From Mactromeris polynyma (Eukaryota; Mollusca; Bivalvia; Venerida; Mactridae): 64,000 nucleotides of DNA. Positions 1-11,045 of the stretch are shown piece by piece. The first letter of the stretch is position 1. Every line of letters begins with the position of its first letter. A model generated the notes under the pieces. That model was not told where the DNA came from. It searched no databases and saw nothing but the letters and a program-made list of their open reading frames with translations. Where the stretch lies: positions 4,836,001-4,900,000 of the forward strand of contig JASFXZ010000012.1 in assembly GCA_032209605.1 (NCBI GenBank), in the 5' to 3' direction. The translations under genes and the position numbers were made by a program.

Positions 1-290
1 TCTTAAAAAAGTTGGTCGGCGCAATTTGAAGGGTAAGATTTGTTGATGTTACGATGGCTAGTCACTCCAGATCAAAATTGGATTTCGGTAAATTCACCGC
101 AATTCAGTGAATTTCGGTAAAGTAACGTACCCTTTATCGAAAGGTTAACCAATCCGCGTCAAGGTTACAAACCTTGTTCGTTTGAAGAGAAATTGCCTTT
201 GTGGTTAACGTAAGATATGACTGGTTGACACAACACGGATATGCAAATAGCAAAACCACGTTCGTACGACTGTGCCGACAAAATCAGAAA
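1..290 (+). repeat. Dispersed ~290-bp repeat, copy 1
   Basis: One of five loci in the window sharing GGATTTCGGTAAATTCACCG, the CAAGGTTACAAAC block and an end at ACNACTGTGCC. Others: 19532-21890 (minus, split), 24892-25090 (minus, partial), 43722-44026 (plus) and 57622-57905 (plus). No coding capacity; a non-autonomous element is likely. Confidence 0.8.
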
Positions 291-386
291 TTTCAAAAGA
301 AACACTGCTGTCGTACAACCATAAACTCAAACAATAATTATATTTACGTTCTGACTATACGATATTTATGTATACATGATTTATAA

Positions 387-1101
387 ACGAATTGGTATTT
401 GCCTATGACCTGTTTTTGTCTTTAATTAACTGGTTTTCTTCCACGGCATTTTGTTTGTTAAACGAGACACATGTTCCTGAAGTATCACATTATGATTCAA
501 TGTTAAACAAAACTGTGCGTGACGATCTGCAACAAATTATTCATCACCCGACTGAAATATTGGATATTTTGAAACGAATATTGCTTAACAATGTTATTGA
601 AATTAACCTTGAATTTTGAAATTTTAAATAATGATTTCATTGAACGTGTATTATAAGCGTTTATACGAGATACATTTAGTATTAATACGAACTATCACAA
701 CTTCTGACCCCTGGAACGTTGCTCTGATTCTACATGATTTTATAACATCAAATCATCTATAATTATATATCGTATTCACCAGCACGCACAACATGAGCAC
801 AATTGATAAAAAATGAAGTGAACAAGAGTGAGGCAATTGTGCATTGTAATAATAACAGCTTGACGTTTGCCCATACACCTCCTCAATTACTAAAGCATCG
901 TCTGCTGATGTTTCCCCTGGATCTGCGTGGGCAGGTATTGTCTTGGGAATGTGGCATACCCTGCATTCCATTAATCCTTCCTGACAACGACAGCTTGATA
1001 CCCACGTAAGCTGTATAACAAGTCAATTTAATGTACACAACAACATTCTATACGAGTTTCATTCAGCGAGCTAGCATAGTGGATATAGACAGCAACTAAA
1101 A
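387..1101. other. No supported feature
   Basis: AT-rich DNA. Short ORFs at 392-619 and 803-1009 show no family similarity, splice context or codon signal that I can defend. Confidence 0.5.
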
Positions 1102-2073
1102 GAACATGACTTATTATTACAGAAAAGGACATGCCTTATCATCGCACTATGTGTTCACCACAGAAAATGATATGACTAAGCATCGCATTTGTTTGCTACA
1201 TAAAATGACATGACTTATCATTGCACTATGTGTTCGCCATAGAAAAGACATGACTTATCATTGCACTATGTGTTCGCCACAGAAAAGGACATGATTTATC
1301 ATTGCATGTGTTCGCCACAGAAAAGAACATGACTGATCATTGCATATGTTCGCCACAGAAAAGGACATGACCTATCACTGCACTATGTTTTCGCCACAGA
1401 AAAGAACATGACTTATCATTGCATGTGTTCGCCACAGAAAAGGACATGACGTACCATAGCACTATGTGTTCGCCACAGAAAAGGACTTGACTGATCATTA
1501 CATGCGTTCGCCACAGACAAGGACATGACTGACCATTGCATGTGTTCGCTACAAAAAAAGGACATTGCATGACTGTGTTTGCCACAGAAAAGGACATTGC
1601 ATGTGTGCACCACAGGTAAGGACATTGCATGTGTTCGCCACAGATAAGGACATTGCATGTGTTCGCCACATATAAGGACATGACTGATCATTGCACTATG
1701 TGTTCGCCACATATAAGGACATGACTGATCATTGCACTATGTGTTCGCCACAGATAAGGACATGAATGATCATTGCATGTGTTTGCCAAAGATAAGGACA
1801 TTACATGTGTTCGCCAAAGATAAAGACATGACTGATCATTGCATGTGTTTGCCAAAGATAAGGACATTGCATGTGTTCGCCAAAGATAAAGACATGACTG
1901 ATCATTGCACTATGTGTTCGCCAAAGATAAAGACATGAATGAGCATTGCACTATGTGATCGCCACAGAAAAGGACATGACTTATCATTGCATGTGTTTGC
2001 CACAGAAAAGGACATGACTTATCATTGCATGTGTTCGCCACAGAAAAGGACATGACTTATCATTGCATGTGTT
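1102..2073. repeat. Minisatellite, ~37-41 bp unit, roughly 24 copies
   Basis: Tandem variants of TTCGCCACAGAAAAGGACAT plus GACTTATCATTGCA(CTATG)TG. Units with and without the CTATG insert alternate, and the middle and end carry AAAGATAAGG variants. The minus-strand ORFs here are repeat artefacts. Confidence 0.95.
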
Positions 2074-2879
2074 CGTCTGTTGGTTCCTACAGTTGAGTTT
2101 TTGTGTCCCTTCACTACGTGAACCTGTTAGTTCCTATTTTTGAGTTTTTGTGTCCCCCTTCCGTTGTGTATCTTCTGGTCCCTATCGTTGTACCTCCTTT
2201 TTTTCTTATGTCTGGATCTGTTTGAGGTATCCCGAATGGTGAATGATCATCCCTGCTCTGCTTTTTTTCATTTCTGTTGATATTGCCAACTTGCACATTT
2301 CAGTTAATAGCTGTCTTTAAATCAATCCTCATAAAAGCCCGACACTATGAATTGCAAGCACCTTATCATCCTATTCAAAATGCTAGAAACTTACGTAAAT
2401 ACCATTTTCAAGGTGAACTGCCTTCTGCAAATTCTTCTATATGATTCCAGCTGCTGACGTCAGAGTATCATTAAACAGTTTTTAATATCGGTCATATTCC
2501 CATTTCCGGAATAAAATATGACAGTGAGCTATAAATTTAGTTATTAAATAACTATTAATTATTAGCCCTTAAACACAGCATTTGCCTCGTCCAATAATAC
2601 AAAGGCCTCCTCTATAACAGTGCCAATATGTATATCACTTTTCGGCCCGGGGCCGCTAACTGATATTGATATTGGCCCGCATTTTAAAGAATTTGATTGG
2701 CTAATTAAACAGGGCCAAAAAATTATATAGATTCGCAGCTGGAAATTCGGAAACGGCAGCCATTTTATTTTAAGAGTTGTTCTTTGTTATATGTTAATAA
2801 TTTTTTTAATAAATTTAGTGTTTAAACTTTGAATCCTTTATTTATAAGTACATGAAGTTATTTAATAAAATTGTCAATA
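2074..2879. other. No gene seen
   Basis: Weak tandem pattern at 2074-2200 (GAGTTTTTGTGTCCC repeated), then AT-rich DNA with a small GGCCCGGGGCC patch near 2645. Nothing coding is supported. Confidence 0.5.
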
Positions 2880-3089
2880 AATAAGTGATTTGACATTGGC
2901 CCTGTTATGTGTCCTCGGGACAGTCGTATTGGCCCTCGGCCTTCGGCCTCGTGCCAATACGACTGCCCTCGGACAAATAACGGGGCCAATATTGATCCGA
3001 GGGCAGTCGTATTGGCACGAGGCCGAAGGCCGAAGGCCAATACGACTGTCCCGAGGACACATAACAGGGCCAATGTCAAATCACTTATT
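2880..3089. repeat. GC-rich nested palindrome, two hairpins within a hairpin
   Basis: The left half and the reverse complement of the right half match over ~90 bp with about one mismatch, from AAGTGATTTGACATTGG inward. Each half also folds on itself (GTCGTATTGGC...GCCAATACGAC around GGCCTTCGGCC). The two ORF sets, one per strand, translate almost identically because of this symmetry and are not genes. Confidence 0.95.
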
Positions 3090-3331
3090 CATTAACATAT
3101 AATATAAAAAGTCATTGCAAATCAAGAATGGACCCTCTGGTACTGCTCAGTGTGTTAACGGGCGATGTAAAAGATTCAATAACAAAACAACATACATTGT
3201 AGGAATATACTATTTGCACTGGCATTCACATGTTTCACAGAGACGCTGTGAAAGGTATTGCTGTCTCACAAAATAGCTATGTACCTAGTATCTGCTGCGA
3301 ATGGTTTTAAATAAAGAACTCTGTCCAGCCG

Positions 3332-3602
3332 GTTAGCTTAGATGGTAGAGCGCTGCACTGTCACTCGGAAAATCCGGCTTTGACTCCATGCAAGGACAGG
3401 TCATGTCCTTCTTTGACACTTGCCTACGGCCATTTGTCTTTCAATTCTGATTCGTGTGGGGTAATTGTCAGCTGCTTTCGAAAGGACAAGTTTGTACAGA
3501 GTAGCAATTAATACCGGGAAAACTGGTTTTGGCTACTAACCGCCATGCATACCGGAATAAATGTTGAAAACGGCATTTAACTCAGTAAAACAAAAACAAA
3601 GA
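3332..3602 (+). mobile_element. V-domain-type SINE
   Basis: A tRNA-like head (A box TAGCTTAGATGGTAGAGCGC, degenerate B box GGCTTTGACTCC) is followed by a 3' part with GGGAAAACTGGTTTTGG, ACCGCC and GTTGAAAACGGCATTTAA, resembling the V domain of invertebrate SINEs. It ends in an A-rich tail near 3600. Confidence 0.75.
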
Positions 3603-5284
3603 TGAACTTTTAACAACTGTTACGCCATCGTCATTTATTTGTTTTTTTCTGTTTATGGCAACATCTCTATGACGTCACTATAAACATAGGGGTTATACAA
3701 GTGGATATTAAATGTTGAAACTAAGTAATCTCTTATTGAAACAACGGTATTTGCAAAACTACTATATATATATGAAAATGTTTGATACCTTTTAGTTTTG
3801 TTGCTAATGTTGCTACAATTGTATTGTTGGTCTAGCAATGTTCTTGTCTTGTCATTGTTGATGTTATTACTTTCGTTAGTGCTTCTGATATTTAGAGGGC
3901 CAATATCGGACTCTAGTGAAGAGTTGCGTAATGTTATCAGAAAACAAGACAATAGTAGACAAGTTAACAAGCTGAATAATGTATTGGAAATAATTGAACA
4001 TTTTAGAAATGATTTAGAATCAACCTGTCTGTATCTAGAGGTCAAAAATTGTTACTTGAAATTCTTAAAAGTCTATCACACAAATTTTGACAAATTTTAA
4101 ATACAAACTTTGACGTTTTAAGGTAGCACACCCCTAATGGAAGGTATTTCAAACATAACATAGATTATTATTTCCAACATCTGCATCATTTAACAAATTA
4201 CATGGCAAAATTTTAAGAAGATTTACCGTGTAATAAAAAAGTTATTCAAAATTTTTCATCTGACGCCGGATCCGCACATTTAGGTTCAAATTATCTGACC
4301 CCTAGGGTTGATAAAAGTCCCATAACTCATTTATTTTTTGGAATATTGGTACAATTTTTGTGTTTAAATATCATGCATATATTGTAGAATTAGGAATAAG
4401 ACCATAAAATGCAATAAAACTGGGAAACAAATTACCATGGTGATCTTTACTTGGACAATGTCCGTGAAACGAAAGCAGCTGGAGCCGATAAAATAAAACT
4501 TTCATGGAACTGACAGCAATGTAGAAAAAATTATAAGACAACTCAATCAAAATTTTCACTTTTATTTTTATATTTGATCCATTGCAAGTGAAAATAAAGA
4601 TTAATTAAACAGTTTCACCGTCTAGATTTAAAACAAATCAACCTCAAATACAGAAATGAGGGATTTATTTACAACAATCCGCAAATATATTGACCTCTTG
4701 GAAGCAAAATGTGTCATCTTCATTACTTTAAAAACAATAAAAACTTCAACACCTTGGGTATCTGTGTATTCTATAGTCATACTGAAATGACAATAAAGCT
4801 TTAACAATGTACTTTAAAAGAAATGAAAATAAATTTAGGTCATTTATATTAGTCAAAATAACAACACAATTTCAAACAAATTCAATCGGAAAGTCATTTT
4901 CTATTTAAAATTATACATTGTAAGGAAAGTGTATGAACAATCATATTGTTTAACATTAAAAGAGATAAGATTATTTAAACTACTATGCAGCAATCCCATG
5001 CAGCAACATATAATTAACACATAATTAACAAGACACAGTACTGTAATTACAGTGAAGTTTGAAGAAAAGCTGTCAATTCAATGAAACGTCATTCAAGGTA
5101 ATTATTAACTGCATACAACAAATGTCAGACTATCACTAGTTCAGCATAACTGAATATACACAGCAGAGCAGACTATTAAAACAACAGTAATTAACAATAC
5201 TAATAACAATAAAAAGTGATGGAGGAAGTAATTCCCCAACTTGTTAAGTATTTTGCGAAAGTCGATCAATGTCAACAAAAACTG
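3603..5284. other. Exonuclease 3' flank; no second gene supported
   Basis: Contains a weak 100-codon plus-strand ORF at 3798-4100 (hydrophobic start, then a Lys/Asn/Glu-rich part) overlapping a 130-codon minus ORF. Neither resembles a known family. From 4101 to 5284 the DNA is AT-rich with no ORF of note; the 3' UTR of the exonuclease probably runs into it. Confidence 0.4.
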
Positions 5285-6096
5285 TTACTTATTTTCAAAG
5301 TATGCAACAAGTTTTGGAATAACTTCTTCCAACACCTTTTTTGAGCCAGTAACTCTAGGGAGACCTTCTGAGTTTTTGGTAGTAAAAACATCCATTAGCC
5401 CATCTTCCCCACCACGAGAGTAAACAAGTTTTAAATGGGCAAGTTTCAGACCCGACCCAGCAATGTTTTCTGCAGTGGGTCTCTTACATACACCCGTAGA
5501 AACTAGAGGATGAAGGCTAGAAAGGTTTGAAGCTTTCTCATCCAAGAAACACATCTGGTTTGCAACTGCTGATGGATTAAAACTGTGCAACAACAGATCT
5601 TTCTGGGGAAGGTTTATGAAGTCAATTAACTGACCAAGTGCCACAACATCAGCCATTGCATTATGTGCCTCGTAAGTACTTCCTAATAAGGATGACACAA
5701 GATCAGGTTGCGAGTGAGATCCTTTTGGATTCAGTTTCCTGAACACAGACAGAGAATCCAAAAACGCAGACACTGGAAACCTACAAAAAAGTCCAATGTT
5801 TTTCAGCGTTAACACTAGTATTGGAAAGTCAAAGCGACGTCCATTATGCGCTACTAAGCATACATTCTGGAATTTTTCAAGCCAAGTGATCCATTGCTCA
5901 ATAGCTGTTATCACAGGCACAGGATGAACAATCTCGCCTTTCATCTTCATGACACCATCTACTATCGAGATCCCGGTTACATCAATGGCCCCTGAGTTTA
6001 TTTGAATGGTCGGGATTACATATCTATTAAATTTATCCCCAGTCTTCAAATCTGTTGCTGCAATTTGTGTGATCTGGGGCATAACTCTTCCCTCAA
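5285..6096 (-). CDS. Exonuclease exon 3 (Exo II, Exo III, C-terminal tail)
   Basis: 812 nt after a TTTTTCAG acceptor, ending in TAA at 5287-5285. It holds the HN...D and H...D catalytic blocks and the rest of the nuclease fold, followed by a ~100-residue tail of no recognised family. Confidence 0.9.
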
Positions 6097-7230
6097 CTGA
6101 AAAATAACATCAGTCAGTAAATGATTACCACGAAATGTCAACAGTGATTGATCTTCAACATAAACTGCAAGCAAGAGTATAGCAAAATGTATTATACAAT
6201 TATTTATTTTTAGCAACTACATGGCTACACCGTCGCCTATTTGTTGTTTGTTTTTGAGTTTTACAACCATTTCCAACTATTTGTTTTCTATCAGACGGGC
6301 AGTTTACCTATCCATTATTCCTGTGAAGTACCAGTACAAGACTCCCATTGTCTCACACTGAGAGGCATAGGCCGTAGCCGGACTCACACTGATGTCCCTC
6401 AAGCGGTGAGAGGCCTAGTGATTTCAAGTCAGCTACCTTTACCACTGGACCACGGAGACGGGTCTCCATTAGCAATATGCTTCAAGCATTCAATTTCTTT
6501 ATCTGATAAATCTTTCTTCTTTTAATCCGTATATAGCAAAGTAGAGTTTTAATTAGAGGTGTATCAAAGCTGACTAGCAAAAACTTACTAAGGCCAGTAG
6601 TTTCCAAGTCAAATGTCACAAATGATGCCTCTCCATGAACCTGAACAGGTTTGAAATTGCCCTTAGCCACAGCATTTGGAACTTGTTGTATATCAACTGT
6701 TTCATGGTGACCAATACCTGTAAAAAAGGAAAAACAGCAATCTCATCAGACTTATCTTGATATCTCTATATAATATTCAATTTAAAATCTGAAATGCTAA
6801 CAATCACACTGTACATCTGATATGTGTACAAAAATTGATATGTGTATAGTTACAGCAACTATGTTGACACTCTAGTGTCATGTACTTTTTTTCAACAAAG
6901 GAATATGTATACAGCAAAACCTGTCATAACCGACACCTGACTAAAACAACCTGATATAACCAGAGCATCTGTTTGTTCTTATGCACTTATTTTACATTGA
7001 AATATACTGATTTTACATTGAAATGTACTGACCAAAGTTTTTTAGTCAAATGCACGGTCAGATAAAAACTGGTTTCTACGCTGATGTAAGTACTCACCAG
7101 ATTGATATGTATCCCCTTCCAATGCTTCATGCGCACCCTGATTTATTGAGCGTTCCTGTTTGAGAATGAGTCGTCTTCGTTTTGTAGATGGCAGACGGGA
7201 CATCTCCTGTTTTTTAATTCGGTGCTTCAT
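5285..7230 (-). CDS. DEDDh 3'-5' exonuclease, TREX/DnaQ-like (3 exons)
   Basis: Exons 7230-7098, 6717-6589 and 6096-5285 join with GT-AG introns and matching phases into 1,074 nt (357 residues plus TAA). Seen: Exo I FDLETTG (D81, E83), Exo II LVAHNGRRFDF (H171, N172, D177), Exo III EAHNAMADVVALG (H232, D237). These are the metal-binding and catalytic positions of DEDDh exonucleases, which remove nucleotides from DNA or RNA 3' ends. The LVAHN-G-R-FDFP block is very TREX-like. The N-terminal ~70 residues are basic, with KRRR at 17-20 (possible nuclear signal). About 100 residues follow Exo III with no transmembrane segment seen, unlike TREX1. The start is the first ATG after an in-frame TAG; a second ATG is codon 10. 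The protein is longer than TREX1 (314) or TREX2 (236). Substrate is unknown; a PolC-like DnaQ relative is the main alternative. A possible AATAAA lies at 4669-4664. Confidence 0.88.
6245..6480 (-). mobile_element. tRNA-derived SINE-like insert in exonuclease intron 2
   Basis: Read on the minus strand, the segment has an A-box-like TGGTCCAGTGGTAAAGG followed by a B-box-like GTGTGAGTCC, the layout of a tRNA-derived SINE head. The downstream body is not recognised. It lies wholly within the 6097-6588 intron. Confidence 0.45.
6589..6717 (-). CDS. Exonuclease exon 2 (Exo I motif)
   Basis: 129 nt between a TTTTTTACAG acceptor and a GTAAGT donor. It carries SFVTFDLETTGL with catalytic D81 and E83. 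The first two bases complete the Gly codon begun in exon 1, and the last base starts Ile88. Confidence 0.88.
7098..7230 (-). CDS. Exonuclease exon 1 (start codon, basic N-terminus)
   Basis: 133 nt from the ATG to donor GTGAGT at 7097. It encodes residues 1-44 plus one base of a Gly codon, a Lys/Arg-rich segment. An in-frame TAG lies upstream, so translation cannot start earlier in this exon. Confidence 0.8.
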
Positions 7231-7254
7231 GCACTTCTCGGCGTGTTTCGATCC

Positions 7255-7410
7255 TGAACGTCGACGTTTCCCGCGCTAAACAATGACGTCACACCGGAAG
7301 TATACCGAATATCGAGATTCGGCACTCCCGGAAGTATGCCAAATATCCGATATTCGGCACACCAGGTCACACGATCATAGATATTGGCATCACGTTGTCC
7401 ATATACGTTT
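7255..7410 (-). promoter_or_regulatory. Presumed promoter/5' UTR of the exonuclease, left arm of an inverted repeat
   Basis: Directly upstream of the start codon are TTTCCCGC (E2F-like, 7267-7274), TGACGTCA (perfect CRE, 7284-7291) and CCGGAAGT (ETS-like, 7294-7301). They are followed by two copies of a ~35-bp unit with a near-palindromic CGAATATCGATATT core. There is no clear TATA box. Site names are consensus matches only. The whole stretch recurs inverted at 7965-8154. Confidence 0.5.
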
Positions 7411-8154
7411 ATGTACAGTGCAAATGTGTTACTATATTTAGTAGCACATGGAATAATGTGCTTGAAGCTATTGCTGTTTCTGTTGTTGCTATTGCTATTG
7501 CCGATGATAGTTTTGATGTTCCTATTGCTGCTAATGTTTGTTTTGTTACATCTGCTGCTGTTACTGTTTCATGTTAATGATTTTTGCGTAGTTCGATATG
7601 ATTTAACCCCGGATAATAATCAGACGTATTGACTTTCAGCATATGAACGTTCTAGACTCCGGAACAATTTTGTAATTACAAAACATCCGTAATACATAGA
7701 AGTGCCAATCATATGTCATAGTGAATACTTGCATTCAGTCCTATACTTGCGGCAGAATATGTGCACTTTCCTTCTATTATGAATATTGCTGTTTCAATCT
7801 CATCTTTTCTTTCGTGTACGATTGACAAACCAAATGTAGTATACGAGTATTTACCTCTCAAAACATATTGTTGTAATGTTTTTAGTTTGGGGATTAACGT
7901 TCAGTTCAGTATATTGCAATATTGCATATATTATGTTTCTAAAAATAGTAACAAATTAGTAACAAAACGTATATGGACAACGTAAGGCCAATATCTATGA
8001 TTATGTGACCTGGTGTGCCGAATATCGGATATTTGGCATACTTCCGGGTGTGCCGAATATCGATATTTGGCATACTTCCGGGTGTGCCGAATATCGATAT
8101 TTGGCATACTTCCGGTGTGACGTCATTGTTTAGCGTGGGAAACGTCGACGTTCA
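7255..8154. repeat. Long inverted repeat flanking ~550 bp
   Basis: Left arm 7255-7410 and right arm 7965-8154 are reverse complements with few differences. The left arm has two and the right arm three of a ~35-bp unit (CGGAAGTATGCCAAATATCG...). The outer ends read TGAACGTCGACG and its complement. No target-site duplication is visible. The spacer 7411-7964 has no convincing gene; its ORFs reflect a CTATTG/TTGCTG-like low-complexity run near 7470-7570. Confidence 0.85.
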
Positions 8155-9501
8155 CAAATAAAGCATTAAATAGACTGCCGACGTTCAAATGGTTGATCCG
8201 CCTGTTTGGATTTCGAAATCGTACTATATAGTGTGCATACTCACACCATCTCTTACTGTTATCATAAATATTCGGCTTAAACTCGTACAAATGTCGCATA
8301 TACTGGTAATACCATCGTACCAACATCGTACAATACTCGACCTTAAAATATCCACGTCCAACATGCTGAGTCATGAAGATATGGGTGTTATTGTGACAAT
8401 ACTTACAATGTATGACTATCGCTTTGCAAACATGAAATGGACACTTTTCCTTTTAATGAATGCATCCCGAGTTGCTTTGTTGAAAGCATTTGAATCGAAT
8501 ACTCAAATGTAAGCATGAACGCCTATATTTGCATTTCGTGCCATTCCCAGAATAAAAGATTCAAATCGCACGAAGCTTCAGTAGGTCTTCATTGATATAG
8601 CGAAGAACATATTGTGCTGTCATTTTGAATGTCTTGAGTTATTTATGTCTCTGTTTTAACCTTCCTATAGGAATATGACGGAGATACACAAATGCACCAT
8701 CACATTCCCTCTTTCCATATTCGTTCGCTTTGAACTATTTTTATCAAAAACTATTCTGATTACAATAAAGTATGTATGATAAACGAAATAATACAATTTC
8801 ATTGACTTCAATTGAACATTTATTGCATGCATTCGAGAGAGTTTACAATGCAAACTTCAAAAACGAAGAACACAATTAACATTTTGAAGCAGTTGAAATG
8901 TAATCACCTGCAGATAACATTAGTTGGCGTCGAACTTCCAGTTGTAACATGTCTCTTACCATAAACTTTGATTTGGATGTTTTTAGATTTTTGTTTGCAA
9001 CAGATGAAACGCATTCGGAAATCCTCGGCCAACTACGTCAAGTGCCTCGGATGTGCGTTAGGCACTACTTTCGAAAATACTATTCGAATGTCATGAAAAC
9101 AAGATGGCGGCATGCACGCTGGAGTGCTGATGAATGTAATATTTAAGGTATATGAAGACTGAAATATGTTAGTTTTTAACTAGAAATGACAACGATAATC
9201 CATCTCTTACTTGAATTTATCGAAGTTATTGAAATTATAAATCCGCTTTACGAGAACTATTTCTTGGCACAAAATGTTTTGCTACATAGTGCTCCGCCTT
9301 ACATACACTAGAGGGTGTTATCCGAGTAACGAAGTGGTACGGAAATGCCCGAGAGCTGCCGAGAATGAGATGAAACGGTGATAATAACCATGTTAAACCA
9401 AATTTAAAAGCTGTTAAGTTAGCATTGCCGATCAGAATTGTGCCATCTCTTAGAATGAAACCTCCTAGATATGTGGAATCTGGTGAAATTAAGAAAAGAA
9501 G
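8155..9501. other. Unassigned DNA with a dispersed-repeat fragment
   Basis: ORFs at 8189-8512 and 8949-9146 have no recognisable family. 9012-9055 and 9318-9374 match the two halves of 36404-36486, so at least part of this stretch is repeat-derived. Confidence 0.5.
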
Positions 9502-9503
9502 TA

Positions 9504-9692
9504 CAGTCAAACCTGTCTGTAAACACCACCCATGGGAACAGCAAAATGTGGTCTTTGTTTACAGGTGGTCTCTATTAACAGATTAAATATCATTGAAAAT
9601 GGTCTGATGGGAGATAAAATTAGTGGTCTTTGCAGACAGGTTTTGCAATAGTGGTCTTTGTTCGCATGTGGTCTTTAACACAGGTTTGACTG
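9504..9692 (+). mobile_element. MITE family A, copy 1
   Basis: About 189 bp bounded by CAGTCAAACCTGT and its inverse ACAGGTTTGACTG, flanked by TA on both sides. The interior has repeated GTGGTCTTTG motifs. Other copies are at 14022-14210 and 55533-55719. The TA duplication and CAGT ends suggest a Tc1/mariner-type non-autonomous element. Confidence 0.85.
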
Positions 9693-9767
9693 TATTCCGC
9701 ATAAGACAATTAGAGTTTTATGCGTGATTGAACCATTTATATACCAATGATTGAGACTAAGCGTAGA

Positions 9768-10110
9768 ATATTTCCGCATGAGAGCATTTACATTATAAAT
9801 TACAGACTCTTGAAAGATTTTATGTATAATTTATATGTTTTACTGTTCATCAAAGTTGTGTTGTTTATTTAACATAGAACGGAAGGGAAAAGAGGTGTTA
9901 CTCGTGAGATCATTATCATATAAATGACTGACTATTGGAAGAGATTGTGTATATATGTTTACTGTTCAAAGTTTCATTAGTCGGCGCCCTCTTTCTTGTT
10001 GTTTATTTGACGTCATACTAGTGGAAAGAAGTGTGAACTAGTTCCGCCTGACATCATTTTCATACAAATGACTGACTCTTGAAAGATATCGTGTATATTA
10101 TATATATAAA
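9768..10110. repeat. Degenerate tandem repeat, ~130-140 bp, three units
   Basis: Anchors resembling ATAAATGACTGACTCTTGAA followed by GTGTATA recur near 9790, 9920 and 10060, with similar DNA between them. The units are diverged and no protein is encoded. Confidence 0.55.
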
Positions 10111-10134
10111 ATTGTTTATCACATATATGTCAAA

Positions 10135-10419
10135 ATGTCTGTCTCGTGTACAGTCGGTGATTATGAATTTCAGGACAATATACAAATTGGTCCAGTTTCT
10201 CCGCATGTTTCAAATTCGTCGTATGCAAATGTAGCATTTTCCCTCAAATTTACCAACAATTTTATCAGAGAGTTAAAAGACTGGTTTCGATTTTGTTACA
10301 ATTTTGAACACTCAAATAGATGCCTCATATGTACTGATGTACTGATGCACATATATGTCAACTCACGAGAGACAAGCTGTCTAGGAAAACATTATATAAT
10401 TACGAAAAGAATCATATAA
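10135..10419 (+). CDS. Unrecognised 94-codon ORF, doubtful gene
   Basis: An ORF starting AAAATGTCTGTC and ending in TAA encodes MSVSCTVGDYEFQDN onward, with six Cys, no signal peptide and no family that I recognise. No splice sites, neighbours or polyadenylation signal support it. It could equally be chance in AT-rich DNA. Confidence 0.12.
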   Translation: MSVSCTVGDYEFQDNIQIGPVSPHVSNSSYANVAFSLKFTNNFIRELKDWFRFCYNFEHSNRCLICTDVLMHIYVNSRETSCLGKHYIITKRII

Positions 10420-10664
10420 CAAAATTCAATTTCTACTAAATCGTATAAAAAACGTCAGGGCGAGAAATTTCAATATAGTTTCTACTGTTTTATCGTGTGT
10501 GAAAAAAAACATTGTTTGGCGTCGGAATAATTATTTAAATTGAATCCGTTCCTTTTACAAAAAGTAGATATTATGCGCCATCTCTATGTTGATTTGTATT
10601 ACCACCCACGTACTTATAACAAAATGTATGTCACATACAACACCTGCTGCTGCGAAAGCTATAT

Positions 10665-10720
10665 ATTCGTGTACGTACTGTAGATCACTTTATTCTTGCC
10701 CAGAAGTATTTCGCGAAATT
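10665..10720 (+). mobile_element. Fragment of the 28491-29028 element family
   Basis: GTACTGTAGATCACTTTATT, then CTTGCCCAGAAGTATTTCGCG, matches the right terminal region of the TIR element at 28491-29028 in inverse orientation, with an internal deletion. Confidence 0.6.
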
Positions 10721-10736
10721 ATTATTTCAAATAAAA

Positions 10737-10912
10737 AGTGACGTCATTTCGAGAAAACGTCACATCATGTCCTGACAGTAAGCATTTTTTGCCCTATATG
10801 GCAATATGAAAAACGAAGTGGCTTTGGAGTAAATATTGTTTCCTGCTTGCAAATAGTGACATCACATGTTGCGTTTTTTTCAAATGATGTCACTTAAAGA
10901 AGAGGTTGTAAA
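10737..10912 (+). mobile_element. MITE family C, copy 1
   Basis: Ends are AAGTGACGTCATTTC and GATGTCACTT with an interior containing GGCAATATGAAAA and TTTCCTGCTTGCAAATAGTG. The same sequence lies inverted at 33033-33222. Confidence 0.8.
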
Positions 10913-11045
10913 TCTCATAGTGCTCAGCGCTTATATGTGCTCATTTCATTAAGTGTTTCATATCAATCGTAGGACTAGGCCTACTAGCAGGTTCCATCGT
11001 TAGGCAATGTGAGAAATGCAAATCGTGTCAGGTAGAGATAATTGT

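Noticed and set aside
1337..1938. ORFs with VANTCN / FCGEHMQ repeats
   Set aside because: Shadow translations of the ~40-bp minisatellite.
2858..3102. Four overlapping ORFs on both strands with nearly the same protein (LALLCVLGTVVLA)
   Set aside because: The identity on opposite strands follows from the palindrome, not from a gene pair.
3335..3405. Possible tRNA gene
   Set aside because: The A and B boxes are present but the arms do not pair well and a V-SINE body follows, so it is a SINE head.
3653..4100. 130-codon minus and 100-codon plus ORFs, one with a membrane-like start
   Set aside because: They overlap antisense, lack any family match, and AT-rich DNA easily gives such ORFs; mentioned only as weak.
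7384..7632. Leu-rich 82-codon ORF, possible membrane peptide
   Set aside because: Encoded by a low-complexity TTGCTG/CTATTG run in the inverted-repeat spacer; an overlapping frame is also open.
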